A stretch of 64,000 nucleotides of DNA from contig BDDD01002676.1 of the NCBI GenBank assembly GCA_001972305.1, positions 103,023 through 167,022 on the forward strand, written 5' to 3'. Positions within the stretch are counted from its first letter, which is position 1, and each line of letters begins with the position of its first letter. Origin of the DNA: Cephalotus follicularis (lineage: Eukaryota; Streptophyta; Magnoliopsida; Oxalidales; Cephalotaceae). This document shows positions 63,540 to 64,000 of this stretch, piece by piece. Under the pieces are notes generated by a model. It saw nothing but the letters and a program-made list of their open reading frames with translations. It was not told the origin of the DNA and made no database searches. A program made the translations under genes and the position numbers.

Positions 63540-64000
63540 ACAAAATCTTGGTTTGTGTTTAGCATAAAAATGTGTTGTTTTTAATGCTTTATTTGTGGTA
63601 TTTTTATGCTTGGAATAGACTACTTTGGTTGTGTTTTAATGATTTTCAGGTACAAGTGTTTAAAGACCAAAGTGCAAGAATATTACCCCAAAGTGTGCAT
63701 AATTGAAGCTTAAAGCATAAAGATTGAAGAATTGCAGAATTCTGCAGAAAGCAGGACAAAGAAGTCGACTCCTTTCAATAGAAGTCGATGTCTTTTCTGG
63801 GTACACAATCAAGTCGACGTCTTTCAAGAAGAAGTCGATGTCTTTTCTGGAAAAATGCAACAATCTTCAAGGAGCTATGAAAAAGAAGTCGACGTCTTGC
63901 AAGAAGAAGTCGACGCCTTTCATGCAGATCGATGTCTTTCACACAACACATCGATGTCTTTTAACAAAATTGGTCTGTAGCTTTTGGAGCCAAAGAAGTC
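63540..64000 (+). repeat. Start of another LTR-like element with GAAGTCGAC repeats
   Basis: From about 63757 to the window end, GAAGTCGACGTCTTTC-like units occur eight to nine times with varied spacing, preceded by AT-rich sequence rich in TTTTATGC words. The style matches LTR or leader sequence of a Gypsy-type element whose body lies beyond the window. No ends can be set. Confidence 0.4.

Overview
The window is plant nuclear DNA, most likely from a eudicot. The evidence is AT-rich intergenic sequence, short GT-AG introns, plant-specific families (a ROP GTPase and a USP-domain receptor-like kinase) and dense, nested Copia, Gypsy-like, LINE, CACTA and hAT elements. No prokaryotic or organellar feature was seen. 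Species cannot be named from this sequence.

Three host genes look intact, all on the minus strand in a relatively repeat-poor core (about 18-37 kb): a 695-aa receptor-like cytoplasmic kinase with an N-terminal universal-stress-protein domain (10 exons, 18068-21049), a 148-aa class-I ubiquitin-conjugating enzyme E2 (4 exons, 32352-33226), and a 198-aa type-I ROP/RAC small GTPase ending in CSIL (7 exons, 34574-37236). Their reading phases close across every predicted intron. A decayed Copia element lies between the kinase and the E2.

Left arm (1-17.7 kb): the 3' end of a Tork-like Copia with its LTR abuts a LINE ORF2. The LINE is split by a CACTA transposon (2444-10934) with a 3-bp ATT duplication. 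That CACTA carries transposase remnants, a hAT MITE with a perfect 8-bp duplication, the orphan end of a second CACTA, UGGT-like exon fragments from a host gene, and a Reina-like chromovirus remnant. The LINE resumes after it and is followed by a young, internally deleted Retrofit-type Copia with two 204-bp LTRs, then a GC-rich hAT element.

Right arm (38-64 kb): nearly pure mobile DNA. Five long LTR-like units (TGTAA...TTACA or TGACA ends) occur, one with a clear 5-bp duplication. A third CACTA (44893 to about 63500, transposase genes on minus) is broken by a roughly 2.4-kb Angela-like LTR rich in perfect hairpins and by a solo LTR. The hairpin LTR is itself split by a Sirevirus-like non-autonomous Copia (46787-51694) and by another solo LTR.

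Most notable observations: (1) the Sirevirus-like element has gag followed by an open 351-codon ORF resembling the putative plant transposon protein domain where pol should be; (2) its two LTRs share about 629 bp almost identically but then carry unrelated promoter/R/U5 modules; (3) several unrelated element families here each carry arrays of their own short CG-containing motif; (4) the Angela-like LTR holds a run of about 20 short perfect or near-perfect hairpins.
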